From assembly GCF_020171745.1 (NCBI RefSeq), contig NZ_JAIVAH010000023.1, forward strand, positions 62,001-126,000: a stretch of DNA of 64,000 nt, in the 5' to 3' direction. Numbering within the stretch: the stretch's first letter is position 1; each line of letters begins with the position of its first letter. This DNA is from Prescottella equi (GTDB lineage: Bacteria > Actinomycetota > Actinomycetes > Mycobacteriales > Mycobacteriaceae). Shown here one piece after another: positions 8,447 to 21,779 of the stretch. Position numbers and translations under genes: made by a program. The notes under the pieces were generated by a model. The model searched no databases and was not told the origin of the DNA. It was given only the letters and a program-made list of their open reading frames with translations.

Positions 8447-9787
8447 ATGGCTCAATCTCTTCGCGAGAAGCCCCGCCGGGGCTCCGCACCGAACAGTCGT
8501 CCGCAGACCGGCGTCCAGCGCACCGTCCTTCCCGGTGGTCTCCGGGTGGTCACCGAGCACGTGCCCGGTGTGCGTTCGGCTTCCGTCGGCGTCTGGGTCG
8601 GGGTGGGGTCGCGCGACGAGCAGCCCTCCGTCGCGGGTGCCGCGCACTTTCTCGAGCACCTGCTGTTCAAGTCCACCCCGACCCGCACGGCGCTCGACAT
8701 CGCGCAGGTGATGGACGGTGTCGGCGGCGAGCTCAACGCCTTCACGTCGAAGGAACACACGTGCTTCTACGCGCACGTCCTCGACGACGATCTTCCGCTC
8801 GCGGTGGACCTGGTGAGCGACGTGGTGCTGCGGGGTCGGTGCCGGTCGGTCGACGTCGACGTCGAGCGTCAGGTGGTGCTCGAGGAGATCTCGATGCGCG
8901 ACGACGACCCGGAGGACCTGCTCGGCGACGCGTTCCTGACCGCGCTGTTCGGCGACCATCCGGTGGGGCGTCCGGTGATCGGCAGCGTCGACTCCATCGA
9001 GGGGATGACCCGGAGCCAGCTGCACTCGTTCCACGTCCGCCGGTACACCCCCGAGCGGATGGTGGTCGCGGTCGCCGGCAACATCGAGCACGAGCACACG
9101 GTGGAACTGGTGCGGCGGGCCTTCGCCGGGCATCTCGACCGTGCGGTCGATCCGGCACCGCGGCGAGGCGGCGCGATCCGGCTGCGGACGGCGCCGACGC
9201 TGAGCCTGACCAAGCGGGACAGCGAGCAGGCCCACCTGGCTCTCGGTGTGCGGGCCTTCGGCCGCCACGAGGGACACCGCTGGCCGCTGTCGGTCCTCAA
9301 CGCCGCCGTCGGCGGCGGCCTGAGTTCTCGTCTGTTCCAAGAGATTCGGGAGGAGCGGGGCCTCGCGTACTCCGTGTACTCCGGCGTGGACACGTTCGCC
9401 GACACGGGCGCGTTCTCGGTGTACGCAGGATGCCAGCCCGACAACCTCGGCGAGGTCGCGACGCTGATCCGTGAGGTGCTCGCGAACGTCGCATCCGAGG
9501 GCATCACCGATGCCGAGTGCGCTCGGGCCAAGGGATCGTTGCGCGGATCGCTGGTGCTCGGACTCGAGGATTCGGGGTCGCGGATGACGCGGATCGGGCG
9601 CAGCGAACTCAACTACGGCAACCACCAGTCGGTGTCGGAGACGCTGGCCCGGATCGACGAGGTGACCACCGAAGAGGTGCGTGAGGTGGCGCGCGTGCTG
9701 CTGCAGCGCCCGTTCGCAGCGGCCGTCGTCGGGCCGTATCGGCGCAAGCGGGACCTGCCGGCGTCGGTGCGGGGGATCGTCCGGTAG
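8447..9787 (+). CDS. pepR: M16-family zinc metalloprotease (PepR-like)
   Basis: A 446-residue insulinase/mitochondrial-processing-peptidase relative. The inverted zinc motif HFLEH lies near residues 67-71. The downstream half keeps the AVGGGLSSRLFQEIREERGLAY-type substrate-binding region of the second M16 domain, including RLFQEIREERG. ATG at 8447 gives MAQSLREKPRRG and a basic leader before the peptidase domain. A GAGGAAAAA tract lies a little far upstream. The location after pnp equals Rv2782c. The physiological substrate is unknown; there is no signal peptide, so it is cytosolic. Confidence 0.9.
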   Translation: MAQSLREKPRRGSAPNSRPQTGVQRTVLPGGLRVVTEHVPGVRSASVGVWVGVGSRDEQPSVAGAAHFLEHLLFKSTPTRTALDIAQVMDGVGGELNAFTSKEHTCFYAHVLDDDLPLAVDLVSDVVLRGRCRSVDVDVERQVVLEEISMRDDDPEDLLGDAFLTALFGDHPVGRPVIGSVDSIEGMTRSQLHSFHVRRYTPERMVVAVAGNIEHEHTVELVRRAFAGHLDRAVDPAPRRGGAIRLRTAPTLSLTKRDSEQAHLALGVRAFGRHEGHRWPLSVLNAAVGGGLSSRLFQEIREERGLAYSVYSGVDTFADTGAFSVYAGCQPDNLGEVATLIREVLANVASEGITDAECARAKGSLRGSLVLGLEDSGSRMTRIGRSELNYGNHQSVSETLARIDEVTTEEVREVARVLLQRPFAAAVVGPYRRKRDLPASVRGIVR

Positions 9788-9796
9788 ATCCGGCGG

Positions 9797-12181
9797 TCAC
9801 TGTCGGTACATCGCGACGCGCACGACGTCCGCGGGATCGACCAGGTGGTCGTGGCCGTCCTCGCCGGCGTCGATCTGCACCCAGTCGATGCGGCCGGTGA
9901 ACGCGTTGTCGCCGGCCGGGTACTCCGGCGTGACGGTGGACAGGCTGTCGCGCCCGACGTCGGTGTACTCGTAGCCGAAGCCGATCGGCTCGGTGCGTTC
10001 GATCCGTCCGGTCGCGACCGACGCGCCGTCGACGAAGAGTGTCACGGTGCCGCCCTTTCCGAGCCCGCCGCCGTCGTACGCGAACTCGCTGCGCACCTGG
10101 TGCAACCCGGCGGGGACGGGGCCGGGGGCGCGGGTGTAGCTCCGCTCGAGCCCGAACAGGTTGTAGCAGAACGTCGGTCGGCCGTCGTGGAAGTAGAACG
10201 ACCAGCCGCCCGCGTGCCCGCCGAGGTTGAGGATCACGCCGCGGGCGCCGCCGTCGGGCACGTCGACCTGTGCCGTCAGTGACCAGGATCGATTGCGCCA
10301 GTTGACGATGTGCATCTCGAGCAGCGCCTCCATGCCCGGCAGCAGCACCTGCCGGTTGCCCGGGACGAGGCTCGGCTTGCCCGACAGCCCCGGCAGCACC
10401 CGCTCGAACGTCCGGTCGTCGAGCGGCAGCACGTTGTGCCGGGTCGCCTCGATCAGGAACACCCGCTGCAGTTCGTGCAGCCGATCGGGATGCTCCCTCG
10501 ACAGGTCGCGGGCCTGCGTCCAATCGGAGCTGCCGTCGTAGAGCTCCCACACGTCGTCGTCGAACGCGATGCCCGTCCCGCCGAGGATCTGCCACGGCGT
10601 CCGATGCTTGGCCACCGCCGACCAGCCCCGGTGGTAGATCCCGCGGTTGCCGAACATCTCGAAGTACTGCGTGACGTGCCGCTCGGGAGCCGACGCGTCG
10701 TCGAAGCTGTAGGTCATGTCGACGCCCTCGACGGGATCCTGCCGGACGCCGTTCACCGTCGTCGGCGCCGGGATGCGGGCGGCCGCCAGCACGGTCGGGA
10801 CGACGTCGACGACGTGATGGAACTGGTCGCGGATCTCGCCGCGGGCGGCGAAGCCACGCGGCCAGTGCACCACCGTGCCGTTGCGGGTGCCGCCCCAGTG
10901 CGACGCGACCTGCTTGGTCCACTGGTACGGGGTGTCCATCGCGTGCGCCCAGCCCACCGCGTAGTGCGGAGACGAGTCGGGGCCGCCGAGCTTGTCGAGC
11001 TGGCTCACCAGGAACTCCGGCGTCTCGATCTCCGCCATACCGTTGAGGCTGATCAGCTCGTTGAACGTGCCCTGCAGCGTGCCCTCGGCCGACGCACCGT
11101 TGTCTCCGATGATGTAGAAGACCAGCGTGTCGTCGAGGGCGCCGACCTGCTCGATCGCGTCGACGACCCGGCCCACCTGGTGGTCGGTGTGTTCGAGGAA
11201 CCCGGCGTAGTTCTCCATCTGCCGGCGCAGCACCGGCAGCAGCATCTCGTCCATGTCCTCCCACGCGGGAATCACGTCGTGCCGGCGGGTGAGTTCGGCG
11301 TCCGCGGGCACGACGCCGAGTTTCTTCTGGCGGGCGAACGTCCGCTCGCGGAGGGCGTCCCAGCCGTCGTCGAAGCTGCCCCGATACCGTTCGGCCCACT
11401 GCGGCGGAACATGGTGCGGGGCGTGGGTGGCGCCGGGCGCGAAGTACAGGAGGAACGGCTTGTCGGGGGTGAGGGCCTTCTGCTGCCGCACCCACGTGAT
11501 CGCCTTGTCGGCCAGGTCCTCGGTGAGGTGATAGCCCTGCTCCGGGGTGCCCCACGGTTCCACCCGGGTGGTGCCCTCGTGCAGCGTGGGATACCACTGG
11601 TCGGTCTCGCCGCCGAGGAAGCCGTAGAAGTACTCGAAGCCGTTGCCCGGCGACGGCCAGCGGTCGAACGGTCCCACCGGGCTGGTCTCCCAGATCGGTA
11701 CCTCGTGGCACTTGCCGACGTGGGCGGTGGCATAGCCGTTGAGCTTGAGGATCTCCGCGAGGGGCGCGCACGAGTCCGGCCGGACGGATGTGTATCCGGG
11801 CGCTGCCGTCGCCATCTCGGTGATGCTGCCCATCCCCACGGTGTGGTGGTTCCGCCCGGTGAGCAGCGCGGCCCGTGTCGGGGAGCACAGCGCGGTCGTG
11901 TGGAACCGCGTGTACTTCAGGCCGGCGTCGGCCAGGCGCTGCGCGGTGGGTGTCTGCGCCGGCCCGCCGAAGGTGCTCGACGCCCCGAACCCCACGTCGT
12001 CGAGCAGCACGATCAGCACGTTCGGTGCCCCGGCCGGGGGTCGCAGCGGCCGAAGGGGCGCGAACCGTGCGTCCGGGTCCTTCGCGTCGTACAGGACGGT
12101 GCCGGTATACCTTTCGCTCGGTATCGGCAGGATCTGCCGGCCGATGTCGCCGGGATCGTGGTTTTCGCTCGTTGTGCCCAC
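9797..12181 (-). CDS. Arylsulfatase, formylglycine type
   Basis: A 794-residue alkaline-phosphatase-superfamily sulfatase related to the long mycobacterial AtsA/AtsB/AtsD proteins. The maturation motif CSPTRAALLTGR places the cysteine that becomes formylglycine near residue 99. Metal ligands are visible in VLLDDVGFG near the start and in IGDNGAS further on. A C-terminal beta-rich part (about 630-780) follows the catalytic domain. No signal peptide is present, so it probably acts in the cytosol. GTG at 12181 has a good GGGAGGT about 8 nt upstream. It is convergent with pepR and divergent from a methyltransferase; it is not part of the surrounding conserved block. Substrate unknown. Confidence 0.92.
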   Translation of the reverse strand: MGTTSENHDPGDIGRQILPIPSERYTGTVLYDAKDPDARFAPLRPLRPPAGAPNVLIVLLDDVGFGASSTFGGPAQTPTAQRLADAGLKYTRFHTTALCSPTRAALLTGRNHHTVGMGSITEMATAAPGYTSVRPDSCAPLAEILKLNGYATAHVGKCHEVPIWETSPVGPFDRWPSPGNGFEYFYGFLGGETDQWYPTLHEGTTRVEPWGTPEQGYHLTEDLADKAITWVRQQKALTPDKPFLLYFAPGATHAPHHVPPQWAERYRGSFDDGWDALRERTFARQKKLGVVPADAELTRRHDVIPAWEDMDEMLLPVLRRQMENYAGFLEHTDHQVGRVVDAIEQVGALDDTLVFYIIGDNGASAEGTLQGTFNELISLNGMAEIETPEFLVSQLDKLGGPDSSPHYAVGWAHAMDTPYQWTKQVASHWGGTRNGTVVHWPRGFAARGEIRDQFHHVVDVVPTVLAAARIPAPTTVNGVRQDPVEGVDMTYSFDDASAPERHVTQYFEMFGNRGIYHRGWSAVAKHRTPWQILGGTGIAFDDDVWELYDGSSDWTQARDLSREHPDRLHELQRVFLIEATRHNVLPLDDRTFERVLPGLSGKPSLVPGNRQVLLPGMEALLEMHIVNWRNRSWSLTAQVDVPDGGARGVILNLGGHAGGWSFYFHDGRPTFCYNLFGLERSYTRAPGPVPAGLHQVRSEFAYDGGGLGKGGTVTLFVDGASVATGRIERTEPIGFGYEYTDVGRDSLSTVTPEYPAGDNAFTGRIDWVQIDAGEDGHDHLVDPADVVRVAMYRQ

Positions 12182-12428
12182 CGGGACGACCTCCCTGACG
12201 ATTCGCGTGCCGTCGGCGTCCTCTCTCGACGGTACGGTCCGGTCGCCGCGGTTCGCAGGGAAATCTCAGCCTCGGCGTGTGTGGACGGGAGTAGCCTCGG
12301 AACTGCGTCGGTCGGTGGGGTCGGGCGCCCGTCCGATCCGTGGTCGGTGTCATTGTTGGCGCCCGAAATGACTGTCCGACATCGAATTCCGATAATTGCG
12401 TCGATGGCAGAGACGGGGCTGACGGAAC

Positions 12429-13301
12429 ATGGACGAACTGGCGGAGTGGGACATCGTCACCGGCGTCGGGATCACGGCGCTCGGGGTGGCGGCGGGCCGG
12501 GCGATGGAGACGCACCGGGACGGCGGCCTCGTCGCCGATCCGTACGCGGAGGCGTTCGTGGAGGCCGCGGCGCCACCGGCCCCGATGCCGACCCGACTCG
12601 AGGACGCCGACGACCGCGAGGTGCCGTGGCGATCGATGGCCGACTACATGGGAGTGCGCTCACGCTATTTCGACGAGTATCTCCGCGGCGCGAGCGGGGC
12701 GGGGATCGGGCAGGTGGTTCTGCTCGCGGCGGGTTTGGACGTGCGCGCGTACCGGCTGGACTGGCCGGACGGCACCACCGTGTACGAGCTGGACGCGCCG
12801 AAGGTGCTGTCCTTCAAGGATGATGTCCTGGCGGCGCAGGGTGCAAGTCCACGCGCCGAGCGTCGGGCAGTTGCAGTGGACCTGCGGGAGGACTGGCCGA
12901 AGGCATTGCAGGAGAAGGGGTTCGATCGTTCGGCCCCGTCCGCGTGGCTGGCCGAGGGGCTCCTGCCCTTCCTCCCGAACGTGGCGAAGGAGAGGCTGTG
13001 CCGATTCGTCACCGACCTGTCCACGCCGGGTAGTCGTTTCGAGGTGGAGCACATCGACGACGTGCGGGGAATGATGCAGGAGGAGTCGACGCAGCGTGCC
13101 CGCGATCTGTTCGGCGTCGACATCGAGTCGCTGTGGCCCGACGACGGACCGTTCGATCCCGCAGAGTGGCTGGCGGACCACGGCTGGGACGTCGACGTCG
13201 AACGCTCGGCAGATGTCGCCGAGCGATTCGGCCGCACGCTCGAGAGTCCGGGCGGGGATCCTGCGCGGTCGAGCATGTTCATCACCGCGGTCCGTGTGTG
13301 A
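12429..13301 (+). CDS. SAM-dependent methyltransferase, TIGR00027/UPF0677 family
   Basis: A 290-residue protein of the large actinobacterial family related to leucine carboxyl methyltransferases. The family pattern is visible: an N-terminal TALGVAAGRAMET and DPYAEAFVEAA, the SAM-binding VVLLAAGLDVRAYRLDWP with a following acidic YELDAPKVLSFK, and WLAEGLLPFLP. The methyl acceptor is not known for most members. ATG at 12429 is chosen for homology to the family N-terminus; the ribosome site is weak. It is divergent from the sulfatase across about 247 bp, in which I see only a possible -10 (GATAAT, 12391-12396). Confidence 0.88.
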   Translation: MDELAEWDIVTGVGITALGVAAGRAMETHRDGGLVADPYAEAFVEAAAPPAPMPTRLEDADDREVPWRSMADYMGVRSRYFDEYLRGASGAGIGQVVLLAAGLDVRAYRLDWPDGTTVYELDAPKVLSFKDDVLAAQGASPRAERRAVAVDLREDWPKALQEKGFDRSAPSAWLAEGLLPFLPNVAKERLCRFVTDLSTPGSRFEVEHIDDVRGMMQEESTQRARDLFGVDIESLWPDDGPFDPAEWLADHGWDVDVERSADVAERFGRTLESPGGDPARSSMFITAVRV

Positions 13302-13343
13302 CCGGTGAATGTCGGATGCGGGCCGCGGAGCCGCACATCGTAG

Positions 13344-14617
<1,274 letters not shown>

Positions 14618-14620
14618 CCC

Positions 14621-15097
14621 ATGGCTGACGGGTCGCCCGAGAAGACACTGCTGGTCGTGCACCACACGTCCTCTCCGGCGACCCGAGAGCTGCTCGAGGC
14701 GGTGCTGGCCGGCGCCCACGACCCCGAGATCACCGGCGTCACGGTGCGGTCGGTCCCGGCACTGCACGCGACGGCCGTCGACGTCCTCGGCGCCGACGGC
14801 TACGTGTTCGGGACGTCCGCGAACTTCGGCTACATGTCGGGCGCCCTCAAGCACTTCTTCGACACCGTCTACTACCCGTGCCTCGACGCGGTCGCCGGAC
14901 GCCCGTTCGGGCTGTGGGTGCACGGCAACAACGACACCGCGGGCGCCGTGAAGTCCGTCCAGAAGATCGTCACCGGCCTGGAGTTGGTGCAGGCGGCCGG
15001 CATCGTCGAGGTCACCGGACCGATCGACGCGGCGGTGCGCGAGAGCTGTTACGAACTCGGTGCCACTGTCGCGGTCACCGTCGCCGGCGACGTCTGA
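14621..15097 (+). CDS. Flavodoxin-fold NAD(P)H-dependent FMN reductase-like protein
   Basis: A 158-residue flavodoxin-like protein. TLLVVHHTSSPATRELL forms the first strand and phosphate loop. The FMN-contacting segment GTSANFGYMSGALKHFFD is typical of the NADPH-dependent FMN reductase/WrbA-like group. A further GLWVHGNNDTAGA loop fits the isoalloxazine site. It starts 3 nt after the upstream membrane gene, so it belongs to the dapB operon. Substrate unknown. Confidence 0.85.
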   Translation: MADGSPEKTLLVVHHTSSPATRELLEAVLAGAHDPEITGVTVRSVPALHATAVDVLGADGYVFGTSANFGYMSGALKHFFDTVYYPCLDAVAGRPFGLWVHGNNDTAGAVKSVQKIVTGLELVQAAGIVEVTGPIDAAVRESCYELGATVAVTVAGDV

Positions 15098-15099
15098 GG

Positions 15100-15756
15100 T
15101 CAGTTCATCGGGACCGTGTTCGGATCGGAGCGATCCGGCGGGCCCGCCTGGAACGGCGGGGGATTGTCGACGTCGAAGACATCCGGCAGCGTGGCGCAAG
15201 TCGCGCCCGGTTCGGGAAACGTGTTGCGGTTCAACCGAAGTGCGTCGACGAAGTGATCGATTCGGCTGTCCGACGGTCCGTCGACCACCAGTTGGTGACC
15301 CCACGACTGCAGTGAGATGGGAACGGACAGGCCGGGATACGGCGACATCATCAGGTACGGCCGGCCGTCGACGCGGTCGACCAGACCGTCGAGGGCCGCG
15401 CCGGTGACCAGTGCCGGGTCGTAGGTGATCCACACCGCGCCGTGCTCGAGCGAGTGCACGGCGTTCTCGCTGCGAATCGGCTTGTCGTACACCGTTCCGG
15501 TGCACGCCGCCCACACCGCGTCGTGTGGGCCGCCGAACGGGGGAGTGCGGTCGTACGCCACCCGCTGTGTGGGGCGGACGTGCAGGGCTGCCGGGTACTC
15601 GACCACGGTGATGCCCTCGATCCCCAGTGACGGATCGGGGTTGTCCGCCGTCGGTGCGAATGGATTCGCGACCGCGGCACCGTCGACGGTGGTGCCGCAC
15701 CCGGCGGCGGCGAGGACGAGTGCGCTCGCCGCCGCGGCCCGGAGGTAGGCCCTCAC
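15100..15756 (-). CDS. DUF3105 lipoprotein
   Basis: A 218-residue exported protein. A hydrophobic N-terminus ends in the lipobox LAAAGC, giving a lipidated Cys around residue 20. The mature part carries the DUF3105 signature HSLEHGAVWITYDP plus WGHQLVVD. The family is widespread in actinobacteria with no defined activity. The start is GTG at 15756. It is convergent with the flavodoxin-like gene, only 2 nt apart, and lies 10 nt after the SRPBCC gene in the same direction, so those two may form an operon. Confidence 0.88.
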   Translation of the reverse strand: MRAYLRAAAASALVLAAAGCGTTVDGAAVANPFAPTADNPDPSLGIEGITVVEYPAALHVRPTQRVAYDRTPPFGGPHDAVWAACTGTVYDKPIRSENAVHSLEHGAVWITYDPALVTGAALDGLVDRVDGRPYLMMSPYPGLSVPISLQSWGHQLVVDGPSDSRIDHFVDALRLNRNTFPEPGATCATLPDVFDVDNPPPFQAGPPDRSDPNTVPMN

Positions 15757-15766
15757 GGGTGACGGC

Positions 15767-16201
15767 CTACTTGCCGTCGACGAACTTGGTGAGGCCCTGG
15801 CTGGCCGTCTCGAGGGCCATCTTCTGGGCCTTCTTGAGCAGGAATCCGGGCAGCGGGATCTTGGGATCGACGGTGAGCGCGAACTTCACGAGTGTCCCGT
15901 CGCCCTTCGGGGTGAGGGTGTAGGAGCCGTCCTGGCTGTTCTGCTGCGTGCTCTCGACGAGGGTCCAGGACATGCCGGTATCGCCGTCCCACGAGTAGTC
16001 GACGACCTGCTCGTCGTTGATGCCCATGATCGAGACCGTCATCCGCACGCGGCCGGGACGCCCGTCCGCGTGCGTGCTCTCGATGATGACCTTCTTGTGA
16101 GCGGACGACCATTCGGGCAGTCGGTCGACGGCGGCGATCGCTGCCATCACATCGGCCGGTGCGGCCTTGACCTGGAATTCCTTTGCCCCGGAAACAGCCA
16201 T
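15767..16201 (-). CDS. SRPBCC (START-like) ligand-binding protein
   Basis: A 144-residue polyketide-cyclase/START-like fold protein. It begins MAVSGAKEFQVKAAPADVMAAI, followed by the LPEWSSAHKKVIIE strand and a GDGTLVKFALTVDPKIPLPG segment typical of the hydrophobic cavity. ATG at 16201 has GAGGAG 8 nt upstream; the GTG at 16210 would overlap that site. Such proteins bind hydrophobic ligands; none is indicated here. Confidence 0.88.
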   Translation of the reverse strand: MAVSGAKEFQVKAAPADVMAAIAAVDRLPEWSSAHKKVIIESTHADGRPGRVRMTVSIMGINDEQVVDYSWDGDTGMSWTLVESTQQNSQDGSYTLTPKGDGTLVKFALTVDPKIPLPGFLLKKAQKMALETASQGLTKFVDGK

Positions 16202-16315
16202 GCTCTCCACTCCTCAACGCTGTGAAAACAGTGAACGACGAGACGCAATTAGACCATTACCGGTGCCGGGATTCCGGCAGGTGGCGATCGGAAGCGTCGA
16301 ACAGCGGCGGTGCGG

Positions 16316-16816
16316 TCACAGGTCGTCGTCGGGGCGGGCGCGACGCATCTGGTCACGCAACGCGCCCTGCACCGCCTGGGAGACCCAGGAGTTGAGCGAC
16401 ATCCCGTCCTGCAGGGCCGCCTCCTCGGCGCGGGACTTGATCTGATCGACCAGGCGCAAGGTGACGCGGCTGATGTCGCCGGTGACGTCCTCGAGCGTGC
16501 GGTACGCGTCCGACGGGTCGCGCGGGTCGCGGGTGTCGCCGGCCCGCTCGGAGGTCCCGGCGGAGTGGTCGGGGCGACGACGGGACGACTCGACGGTCGC
16601 CTCGGTGCCGTCGAACCGCACGTGGAGCGCCCGGTCGCCCATCTCCTCCGACGCCTCGCGTGCGAGGTCGGACAGCGCCGACACCAGCATCAGCTGCGCC
16701 GAGCGTTCCATTGCGGCCGCGAGGGCCAGGGCGGTCTTCTGTGTCTGTTCGTCCCCGAGTGCGGCGGCGGCGGTCAGGTCGTCGCGCAGGCGGGCCGTGT
16801 ACTCGGTGAGATCCAT
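16316..16816 (-). CDS. Ribbon-helix-helix (HicB/Arc-like) DNA-binding protein
   Basis: A 166-residue protein. The N-terminal 80 residues are helical and alanine-rich. A charged linker covers roughly 80-115. The C-terminal 50 residues (ISRVTLRLVDQIKSRA then GMSLNSWVSQAVQGALRDQM) look like a ribbon-helix-helix DNA-binding fold of the kind annotated as HicB-family antitoxin. No HicA-like toxin or other partner lies next to it: upstream is thyX in the opposite direction, downstream the SRPBCC gene. A dense set of TGACG/CGTCA half-sites surrounds its start, suggesting autoregulation. Confidence 0.75.
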   Translation of the reverse strand: MDLTEYTARLRDDLTAAAALGDEQTQKTALALAAAMERSAQLMLVSALSDLAREASEEMGDRALHVRFDGTEATVESSRRRPDHSAGTSERAGDTRDPRDPSDAYRTLEDVTGDISRVTLRLVDQIKSRAEEAALQDGMSLNSWVSQAVQGALRDQMRRARPDDDL

Positions 16817-16879
16817 GACGTCAGTGTGACGCCATTCGTGGCGTCACGTCAATGGTGGATGATGTCACGTCGACGTCGC
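16816..16879. promoter_or_regulatory. Cluster of TGACG/CGTCA half-sites before the RHH gene
   Basis: TGACGTCA (16816-16823) is followed by a perfect 9-bp inverted repeat (GTGACGCCA 16826-16834, TGGCGTCAC 16839-16847). A CGTCA then overlaps it, and GTCACGTCGACGTC is near 16864-16877. The spacing suggests cooperative binding by an RHH dimer array, and the site could also affect the divergent thyX. Confidence 0.55.
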
Positions 16880-16956
16880 TGTGCAGTCGTCTCCGGAAGG
16901 CGACGTGGGGTTATGGTGCGGTCTGACAGGTACGAACGATCCCGGGAGGATGTGCA

Positions 16957-17709
16957 GTGCCCAACGCGGTATCCCTGAAGGTGCAACTCGTCGCGAAGAC
17001 GGAGTTCCTCCCGCCCGCGGACATCCCGTGGGAGACCGACGCGGACGGCGGTGAGGCGCTCGCGGAGTTCGCCGGGCGGGCGTGCTACCAGAGCTGGTCC
17101 AAGCCGAACCCGCGCACCGCGACCAACGCCGGGTATCTACGGCACCTCCTCGAGGTGGGTCACCTGTCCGTGCTCGAGCACGGCAGCGTCAGCTTCTACA
17201 TCAGTGGCATCTCGCGTTCGTGCACCCACGAGTTGATCCGGCACCGGCACTTCTCGTACTCGCAGCTCTCGCAGCGGTTCGTCCGCGAGAACGACGCCAA
17301 CGTCGTGATTCCGCCGGCGATCGCCGGAGACGAGCGGCTCGAGGCGCTGTTCGCGAAGGCGACCGAGGCCAGCCGCGAGGCGTACACGGAACTGCTCGAA
17401 GAACTCGAGGTGAAGCTCGCGGACGAGCCCAACGGGCCCGTTCGCAACAAGCAGGCACGGCAGGCGGCCCGATCGGTACTGCCGAACGCCACCGAGACCC
17501 GCGTCGTGGTCACCGGCAACTACCGGGCCTGGCGGCATTTCGTCGAAATGCGGGCAACCGAGCACGCCGACGTCGAGATCCGCCAGGTCGCGATCGAGTG
17601 CCTGCGGCAACTGCAGGCGGCCGCGCCGAACGTGTTCGGCGACTTCGAAATTGTCACGTTGCCCGACGGTTCCGAGGTGGCGACGAGCGAGTTCGCTGCA
17701 GTCCTGTGA
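16957..17709 (+). CDS. thyX: Flavin-dependent thymidylate synthase
   Basis: A 250-residue ThyX that methylates dUMP using FAD, NADPH and methylene-tetrahydrofolate. The defining RHRxxSxxxxSxR motif is present as [13 protein letters not shown] (residues 95-107). The [13 protein letters not shown] segment supplies further active-site residues. GTG at 16957 follows GGGAGGATG with good spacing. TATGGT near 16913 is a possible -10. It is followed 66 nt later by dapA, as in mycobacteria. Confidence 0.97.
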   Translation: MPNAVSLKVQLVAKTEFLPPADIPWETDADGGEALAEFAGRACYQSWSKPNPRTATNAGYLRHLLEVGHLSVLEHGSVSFYISGISRSCTHELIRHRHFSYSQLSQRFVRENDANVVIPPAIAGDERLEALFAKATEASREAYTELLEELEVKLADEPNGPVRNKQARQAARSVLPNATETRVVVTGNYRAWRHFVEMRATEHADVEIRQVAIECLRQLQAAAPNVFGDFEIVTLPDGSEVATSEFAAVL

Positions 17710-20597
<2,888 letters not shown>

Positions 20598-20647
20598 CCC
20601 GACTCGGGGTGGCCGCGCCCGGCGGGTGAGGAGGTCGTCGTCCCGTC

Positions 20648-21229
20648 ATGACCGAGCGCAAGCCGTCGCGGGCCACGTTCGAGTCGTGGGTCGAGACCCA
20701 GATCCGCGGCGCGTACGAGCGCGGCGAGTTCGAGGACCTCGAGGGGGCGGGCAAGCCGATCCCCAGTCGTGAGGGCGACGACTGGTGGGTCCGCGGCTAC
20801 CTCGAACGCGAGGGCATATCCGCGGACGACTTGCTGCCCGAACCGCTGCGGCTGCGCAAGGACATCGAACGGCTACCCGACGCGGTGCGCAGCACGCGCA
20901 CCGAGCGTGAGGTGCGTGACGAGGTCGCGCGCCTCAACCGCCGGATCGCGGCGTGGCTGCGCAATCCGTCCGGGCCACAGGTGCCGATTCGGCGCGTGGA
21001 CGCCGACGCGGTCGTCGAACAGTGGCGCGTCGATCGGGCGTCGGCGCCTGTCGTGGACGTCGGAGCGATCGACGAGGAACAGCGCCGGGCGCGGCGGGCA
21101 CAGGCGAGCGCCGCGCTCGCGGAGGCCGGCTACACCGAGATCCGTCGAGGGCAGGTGCGCTTCGACCGACGGCGACGGATCACCGGCCGATTCGCGTGGC
21201 CGTTCCGCCGTCGGCAGAAGGTGAAGTGA
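20648..21229 (+). CDS. DUF1992 (DnaJ C28-type domain) protein
   Basis: A 193-residue basic protein. Its N-terminal 70 residues carry the DUF1992 signature: FESWVETQIRGAYERGEFED, then LEGAGKPIP and DLLPEPLRLRKDI. The rest is helical and arginine-rich (about 85-193). The family occurs alone in bacteria and as an extra domain in DNAJC28; it has no assigned activity. A GAGGAGG sequence lies about 13 nt before ATG 20648. It follows RNase J by 50 nt in the same direction. Confidence 0.85.
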   Translation: MTERKPSRATFESWVETQIRGAYERGEFEDLEGAGKPIPSREGDDWWVRGYLEREGISADDLLPEPLRLRKDIERLPDAVRSTRTEREVRDEVARLNRRIAAWLRNPSGPQVPIRRVDADAVVEQWRVDRASAPVVDVGAIDEEQRRARRAQASAALAEAGYTEIRRGQVRFDRRRRITGRFAWPFRRRQKVK

Positions 21230-21240
21230 GCGTTGGGGTT

Positions 21241-21672
21241 TCAGTCCTCTAGCTTGCCGTAGTCGACGGTGAACCACTTCTGTGGGCGCATCCGGATCAA
21301 CACGGCCCGGTCGTTGAAGGAATCCGCGATGAACTTCTCGGCCTCGTCTGCCGGGAGGTAGCGGCGAACGAGGGGCCGGACGTCGTCGGGTGTGACCTGC
21401 TCCTGGAACGTCGCCGGGCCCTCCACACTGACGTACCGGTACGGCGGCGCTTCCTGCTGCGCGCACAGACTGAACCGCCCGCTAGCGCGGATGAGTTGCT
21501 CCTTCACCGTCCCGCGCTCGGTCCACACGGCGACGTCGCCGCCGGGGGAGTAGTGGTACCAGATCGGCACCGCCAGCGGAGCCCGGCCGTCGCGTTCCGC
21601 GGCAATCACCCCGACATGGAGGTCTGCGAGGAACCCCTCGCGTTCGTGGGCGGACATGGTGGTCTTCGACAT
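21241..21672 (-). CDS. Pyridoxamine 5'-phosphate oxidase-fold (FMN/F420) protein
   Basis: A 143-residue split beta-barrel protein with HEREGFLADLHVGVIAAE, PLAVPIWYHYSPGGDVAVWT and YRYVSVEGPATF. It resembles the actinobacterial F420- or FMN-dependent PPOX-type reductases rather than true PdxH. ATG at 21672 (MSKTTMSAHER) has GGTGAGGAG 7-9 nt upstream. It is convergent with the DUF1992 gene. The cofactor cannot be decided from sequence alone. Confidence 0.85.
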   Translation of the reverse strand: MSKTTMSAHEREGFLADLHVGVIAAERDGRAPLAVPIWYHYSPGGDVAVWTERGTVKEQLIRASGRFSLCAQQEAPPYRYVSVEGPATFQEQVTPDDVRPLVRRYLPADEAEKFIADSFNDRAVLIRMRPQKWFTVDYGKLED

Positions 21673-21779
21673 TCGTCGCTCCTCACCGCATTTGTCGCTG
21701 AGAGTGTTGGCACTCTCCACGCTATGGGCAGGGACCGACAACCTCGCGCGTTCGGGTGGAGATCCGGTTACGGTGTGGT

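Noticed and set aside
9609-12515. Open frame of 968 codons on the minus strand in the sulfatase region
   Set aside because: It is an out-of-frame reading of the arylsulfatase on the same strand, Arg/Pro/His-rich, with no recognisable fold.
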